Positions 59,108 to 64,000 of a stretch of 64,000 nucleotides of DNA are shown one piece after another. The position numbers and the translations under genes were made by a program. Below the pieces are notes generated by a model. That model saw nothing but the letters and a program-made list of their open reading frames with translations. It had not been told where the DNA came from and did not search any database. Location of the stretch: NCBI GenBank assembly GCA_015179025.1, contig WHUX01000094.1:1-64000 (forward strand), given 5' to 3'. The DNA is from Terfezia claveryi. Taxonomy: Eukaryota > Ascomycota > Pezizomycetes > Pezizales > Pezizaceae. Every line of letters begins with the position of its first letter. The first letter of the stretch is position 1.

Positions 59108-62100
59108 TTATCTCTTCTTAGACGGATTAGCTGGGTTTAATTCCATTAACCCTTTGAGTTTAATAAACTGTTCTTTAGGTAATGGTTTTATAAATATATC
59201 TGCTATTATGTCTTTTATCTCACAGTGATTTACTTTGATCAAGCCTACTTTGAATAGTTCGGTGATATATCTTTGACGAATATGTATGTGTTTTGTCCTT
59301 GGATGATAGGCTAGATTTTCTGTTAAGAAATTTGCTTCTATATTGTCTCCAAATAGGATAGTCAGTTTCTCTACTTCTCTTCCAATTCCTCTCAGTAGCA
59401 CCACTATCTATTGGGATTCTTTGGCTGCCTCAGTTGCCACCACATACTCTGCTTCAGTTGATGATAGTACTACTATTGATTGTTTTTTCGATCTCCATGA
59501 TATAGGCTCGCCTTTGTATAAGAATATATATCTACATGTAGAATGGCAGTCTTCTAGGTTATCAGCATATGAAGCATTAAAATATTCTATCAGTTTATCT
59601 GTTGATTTTGATAGAGTTATTCTATAATTGACTATTGAGAATATATATTGCATGATCCTCTTCACAGCTGTCCAGTATGCCTCGGAGGAGTTATTGCAGA
59701 ATTGTGCTAACTTGTTTACTGAGTATGCAATGTTTGGTCTTGTACCTAGTATCAGATATAGAAGGCTTCCGATAGCTGATTGGTAATTCTTGATATCAAA
59801 TTGTTAGCTTTTCTCAAGGAAATCGATTTTTGTATCTATAGGGGTGGATGCGCCTTAGTGTATATTGTACTTATCCAGTATGGATTTTGCGTATTATTGC
59901 TGATTGATATATATCATGCCTTCTTCTCGATTTCTGAGTATATGTAAGCCTAAGAATAAGCTATTAATAATTGGTCCTAAATCCTTAAATAAGTATATTT
60001 CGTGGATTGCCAACATCAGCAAGAAAAATGTGGTATCGGGATGCCAAGTGGTGTCTCCAGGAGACAGGGTTGTCTCTTGTGTCTTTTGTATCTTTTGTGT
60101 CTCCTAGGTGTCTCCTGAGTGTCTCCTATGTGTCTCCTGGTGTCTCCTAGTGTCTCTAGGAGACACTAGGAGACATTCTGCCAATCGTGGAGACACATCT
60201 TGTCTCTAGTGGCATTACTGTCTCTAGAGACACTAGAGACAAACTATTTTCTTTCCTGATGAATTTGATTATTATTATTCTTTCCCTTATTCCAATAATA
60301 ATCATATCATCTACATGTACCAGTATGATGGTGTTTCTATTATACCACACCCCGTAATCTACTCTAATTCTTTTAAACTCAAGCTTCCTTAGCAATTCAT
60401 CTAGTACTTGGTACCAGACTCGAGCTGACTGTTTAAGTCTATACAAAGATCTTTTAACAAGTAAAACATTATTATCGGGGCCAGTAGAGTATCCTTATAG
60501 AGGTTCTATGTATATTTCCTCATCTAGGAATCCATTAATGAAGGCTGATTCGAAATCTCTTTGGTCAATTTCTAAGTCTTTAGCCACTACGATTGATAGT
60601 AAGATTTTTAGTGAGGAGAATTTAGCCACTGGTGCAAAAGTCTCATGAAAATCTATCCCTTCCTCTTGGTAATCTCCTCTTGCAACCAGTCTCGCCTTAA
60701 ATCTTGTAGGTTTTCTATCAGAGTCTGTTTTGATTATGAATACCCATTTGCAAGGGACAATGGTTCTGTTGGATTTGCTGAGTCTTGGGACTATCTTCTA
60801 AGTATCTCTTGGTTCTAGGCTTGTGATCTCTTTTTCTATAGCCAATTTCCAATCTATTGCATATGGTAATTTGATTGCAGCTGAGTAGGTTTTCAGAATG
60901 GTTGGTAGAGATATGTCAGTTTTAAATAGTGTATTAGCATATTGAACTTCTGTTACCATTTCTTCAGCTTCTGGAACAATGGGGTAGCCTTGTATGTTCA
61001 TTCTAACAGGTAGACGATTTGCCACAAAACCATGATGTCCTATTATATTCTCATGGAAGATTACGTCTCTTTTCTTTATGAATTTTTGTTGGACTAAATC
61101 GTAAAGGTGAAAGAGGTTATCTGTATCAGAATAGCCTATGAATAGATATTCATTAGAGTGAGCTTCCCATTTTGTGCGGTGTTTGTCGGGTATTAGTATA
61201 TAATATCGGCATCCGAATATTCTGAGATGTGCTAGTGAAGGTTGTCTACCAGTCCATGCTTCGTAAAGGGTTTTTTGTTGTCCTTTATATAGTCTTCTAT
61301 TCTTTAGATATACCAAGGTTTTAACTGCCTCATACTAGAATTGGATTCCTAATTTTGCACCCCATAATAATGCTGAAGCATCTTCCACTATTGTTTTTAT
61401 TGTTCTTTCTGCTATGCCATTCATATCAGGGCTATAGGGTTGAGTAGTTTATAATACTATCCCTTTTGTAGCAGCCTAGGTTTGGAGACGAGTACTGATA
61501 TACTCACCACTATTATCTGTTCATAGCTTCTAAACCTTTTCACTACATTCTCGTTCGGCATGAGCAACCCAATGTTGAAATGCTTCGAATATCCTATCTT
61601 TTGTTTCTAACCCATATATCCATGTCATCTATATATAATCATCAATGAAGGGTATGAAGTATAGTTCTTTTTCAAAACCTGGTACTTTCATAGGACTGCA
61701 AATATCCAAGTGTATCAGTTCCAACCTTTTTGTAGCTCTAGTCGTAGGAATATAAGATAGAAATCTGTGTTGAGTAGCATATAGACAGTCTATATAGTCT
61801 GCGTTTAAGGTGCATATGTGAGATGATCCAATCGCAATTCCAGTTGATATTTTCTATAGGTCTTTGATACCTCATTCGCTCAGATGAGCCAATCGTTTGT
61901 GCCATGTTTCTAGTACCTGTATATCCTATATACCTGCTACAATAGAGAAAGTGGAAACAGTAGGGTATTGGTCTAGGAAATACAAACCGCATTCTCGTAA
62001 GGTTCATGTAGCCCATAATATATTATCATGTCTTCTCGTGATATATATACATCCATGTGAGAAGTTAGTTGAATATCTCTCTCGATCCATTCTTGTGATA

Positions 62101-62200
62101 GAAAGCATGTTGCAGTTTGTTGATATTTCTGTAGTATATAGGATATCCTTTAGTTGTGTCTCACCTAGTATCTCGATGTTGAGATGGATTATCTCACATG
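59108..62200 (-). pseudogene. Decayed Ty1/copia retrotransposon pol
   Basis: Reading the reverse strand from high to low coordinates gives, in order: an integrase core fragment with PYSPDMNGIAERTIKTIVED, the integrase C-terminal part GRQPSLAHLRIFGCRYY (61316-60798), reverse transcriptase pieces SLYRLKQSARVWYQVL and LVHVDDMIII (the YVDD box altered to HVDD), then RNase H with SWRSKKQSIVVLSSTEAEY (59665-59408) and CEIKDIIADIFIKPLPKEQF (59404-59108). Many in-frame stops occur where CAA, CAG or CGA would be expected (for example IEPL-stop-GYSTGP). That, plus the AT-rich, TA-rich composition, fits repeat-induced point mutation. LTRs are not identified. Confidence 0.85.
60050..60241. repeat. GTCTCC/GGAGAC repeat block inside copia pol
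   Basis: About 16 occurrences of GTCTC or GAGAC in 190 bp, in both orientations, in strings such as GTGTCTCCTAGGTGTCTCCT and GTCTCTAGGAGACACTAGGA. It interrupts the reverse transcriptase between the segments KFIRKE and DLGPIINS. Its composition differs from the AT-rich relic around it. Confidence 0.8.
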
Positions 62201-62240
62201 CGTAAGCTATTAATTGTCACGGCGTTAATTTACTTGTGAG

Positions 62241-62361
62241 GTATTTGATACTCGAACAGGCTTGTTCGAGTGTCAGCGTAGTATTTGACACCCGAACAGG
62301 CTTGTTTGAGTGTCAGCATGGTATTTGACACCCGAACAGACTTGTTCGGAGTGTCTTAATA
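62241..62361. repeat. Three tandem 40-bp palindromic units
   Basis: Units start GTATTTGA at 62241, 62281 and 62321 with a period of exactly 40. Each contains inverted arms close to GACACTCGAACA/TGTTCGAGTGTC around a short GGCT centre. Copies differ by single changes, several of them C/T transitions. Confidence 0.9.
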
Positions 62362-62412
62362 CTAGAAGGGATTAGAGAGGTGGATTGCGGAGTATCAGCA
62401 ACTACGTTATTT

Positions 62413-62441
62413 GCGTCAGGTGCGTCAGACGCACCTGACGC
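62413..62441. repeat. Perfect 29-bp palindrome
   Basis: The arms GCGTCAGGTGCGTC and GACGCACCTGACGC flank a single A. Each arm itself holds a GCGTC repeat. It lies 50 bp after the 40-bp tandem units. Confidence 0.9.
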
Positions 62442-62760
62442 CATATAGTAAAACTCAACGTTATGATGTAGAGGTATTTCCTCTAACTCTCGGGACGTAC
62501 AATAACCACTTCCAACGTTTCTACTCTAACTCTTACTTAAGCTATGCTGTTACCATGCAAGCCAACGTCCCGCGTTCTTAACGTTTCGCCTTTGAATTGA
62601 CTTTGCTAATACACTTTTACCTGTCTATCCTTCCAACCACATCTAACCTTCTGTTGTCGTTCCCGCGTCACTGTTCATCTATTTCGTTCTCTCATAGTAT
62701 CCATCTCCCAATCCTCTTTCCAGCATTCCTTGCCCTTGCCCCACGTCCTTAACTTCTCTA

Positions 62761-62938
62761 TCCTACAATAGCTCTTCAGGTGTTCTTAATCCGACACCTT
62801 GCGTTTCTATCTTCTCCATCCTACGTTTGTCTTTCTGATGTTTCTTAGCCAAACCCCCGCGTTTCTAATTTCCCCATCCTACAATAGCCCTTCAGATATT
62901 TTTAATCCGACACCTCGCGTTTATAACTTGCCCTATCC
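62761..62938. repeat. Three imperfect ~59-bp tandem units
   Basis: Units begin TCCTAC at 62761, 62819 and 62878, with shared parts CTTCAG(G/A)T(G/A)TT, CCGACACCT and GCGTTT. They end about 10 bp from the gypsy LTR. Confidence 0.7.
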
Positions 62939-62948
62939 AATAATTGCC

Positions 62949-63559
62949 TGTTACAGGCGAGCTATAACTACGAGAATACTTTGGAGGAAAGGATAGATAA
63001 TAGCGGAGCAAAGTATAAACGCAGCTATAACTCGGGTGTAATACGGACTCGATAAGAGTAAAGCTATATGAGACTTAGAACACCGCTTGGGTCTTATTGT
63101 ATTAACTATGTAAAAGCGGTAGCTTATATAGAAGCGTTGATCTGATAAGTTGTTATCAGATCTGATGACACTTCCTATAACGGCTTAGTAGTACTGACAT
63201 CAGGTAGTTGCCTATAATAGGAAGACGCTTCCTATTTAGGAACCCTGCAGTCTGACATACATTGATTAAGCAGCCCGAACTACAACACATCGCAGTCAGG
63301 CTGACATACATGAGCTGAACTTGAGTACAACGAATAACAATACATGAATAACGAACATAAGAACTTAATGGATATCTATAGAAGAGAATACATGTATGAG
63401 GACGCATCCAGAGGTCACACACTTCCTTACTCCAATACCTGTCCATTCCGGACACATTACCCGCAGCTGTATGGTTGATCAGGCCATAACAGTTAGCAGC
63501 CATAATTAGGTATTGGGATATTCCCAGTTGTGGGTAGGCCTCTTACCTGAGCCGTAACA
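62949..63559 (-). repeat. 3' LTR of a Ty3/gypsy element
   Basis: On the reverse strand the LTR starts TGTTACGGCTCAGGTAAGAG just after a purine tract (AACGGGGAGTAA, about 63560-63572) and ends CGCCTGTAACA, giving a TGTTAC/GTAACA terminal inverted repeat. The length is 611 bp. The flank after it on the + strand side is TTGCC (62944-62948), the candidate target duplication. The partner LTR lies beyond the window, so the boundary is predicted, not matched. Confidence 0.65.
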
Positions 63560-63639
63560 TTACTCCCCGTTCCGAGGCAGCTGTCCTCAGCTGAATACAA
63601 GTCTTTCCGACCCTGGAAAAGACAAGTATTAGTAATAAC

Positions 63640-63825
63640 TCAGGTAACCATAGTGACATAGGTACTGACCATCCCGACCAATACCCCTATCCCATTCAAG
63701 GGTGCCACAAGACCGGTGTGCCTACACATACATGCCATAGCCGTTAAAAACCAAACCTCTCGCCAAAAAACCCACAAGGAAAAGGCGATGAGTAGGAGGG
63801 TAAAAGGTACCATGTCTTTATCCAT
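63640..63825 (-). CDS. Small two-helix membrane ORF between gypsy pol and LTR
   Basis: Sixty-one codons starting MDKDMVPFTLLLIAFSLWVF, with two hydrophobic stretches (the first around FTLLLIAFSLWVF, the second near GIGVLVGMVSTYVTMV). It lies after the pol stop at 63850 and before the purine tract. It could be a small element-encoded membrane protein or chance in 3' untranslated DNA. No homologue is recognised. Confidence 0.3.
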   Translation of the reverse strand: MDKDMVPFTLLLIAFSLWVFWREVWFLTAMACMCRHTGLVAPLNGIGVLVGMVSTYVTMVT

Positions 63826-63849
63826 GAAACACTGGACATAAGTCCAAAC

Positions 63850-64000
63850 TTAGAGGTCTCTTTCATCACGTGGCTTATTGGGGAACTTCTCTCGATACTC
63901 CCTGAGCTTCTCTGGGCAGTTATCCAACTTATCAAAGGTCTCCCAAGTGTCTTCAAACTCCATATATCCTTCCCAACGCACCCTATACTTGACTACTCCT
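63850..64000 (-). CDS. Ty3/gypsy pol C-terminus with chromodomain (partial)
   Basis: The reverse strand enters the window in an open frame reading KYRVRWEGYMEFEDTWETFD, then KLREYREKFPNKPRDERDL and a stop. This is the chromodomain at the end of chromovirus integrases (W-x-G-Y and W-E aromatic cage residues visible), which directs insertion to modified chromatin. The rest of pol lies outside the window. The frame shows no damage here, unlike the copia relic. Confidence 0.85.
   Translation of the reverse strand, partial: GVVKYRVRWEGYMEFEDTWETFDKLDNCPEKLREYREKFPNKPRDERDL

Overview
The window looks like nuclear DNA of a filamentous ascomycete (Pezizomycotina; a leotiomycete would fit, but that is inference). 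Genes are broken by short introns of about 50-90 nt with GT..AG ends and CTAAC/CTAAT-type branch sites. The recognisable proteins are eukaryotic housekeeping proteins typical of such fungi. Degenerate retroelements and small inverted-repeat elements lie between them.

Layout. 1-2.4 kb: gene-poor, with an inverted-repeat element. 2.4-7.0 kb (-): a 12-exon dynamin-like nuclear GTPase of the SLIP-GC type. 7-14.2 kb: relic territory, with a PIF/Harbinger-like transposase fragment and a 2.1-kb non-autonomous LTR element. 14.4-20.1 kb: a bestrophin-like channel (-), a small coiled-coil/TM gene (+), a doubtful membrane ORF (-) and a Ser/Thr kinase (-). 21.5-29.6 kb: SLX8 (-), the mitochondrial DNA polymerase MIP1 (+), tRNA-Gly(UCC) (-) and an adenosine-deaminase-like enzyme (-). 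29.6-37.7 kb: mostly intergenic, holding a G-protein beta subunit (+), two minisatellites and a second small coiled-coil gene (-). 37.8-47.2 kb (-): the giant checkpoint kinase TEL1. 47.6-57.7 kb: compact housekeeping block of LAS1 (+), a NOPCHAP1/DUF4598 protein (-), a class II eIF4E (-), GDA1 (-) and a PPPDE-thioredoxin-PUL protein (-). 58-64 kb: a decayed Ty1/copia element, palindromic and tandem repeats, and the 3' end of a Ty3/gypsy element (chromodomain plus LTR) running off the window.

For the spliced genes I joined exons by hand and checked that phases add up to whole codons; this worked for the SLIP-GC-like gene (1328 aa), kinase (684 aa), SLX8 (221 aa), MIP1 (1344 aa), deaminase (377 aa), G-beta (348 aa), TEL1 (2974 aa with a tentative 5' end), LAS1 (501 aa), eIF4E (241 aa) and GDA1 (543 aa). 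The genes do not form one pathway. Several touch genome maintenance (TEL1, SLX8, MIP1), ribosome/RNP biogenesis (LAS1, NOPCHAP1-like), or ubiquitin/SUMO handling (SLX8, PPPDE-PUL).

The least explained signal is two families of very short dispersed sequences. One has the core GTG(C)CAACCAGACTA (about 12 copies) and the other the core GTTACCCTGA (about 9 copies). Both lie almost only in introns and intergenic DNA, far above chance frequency.
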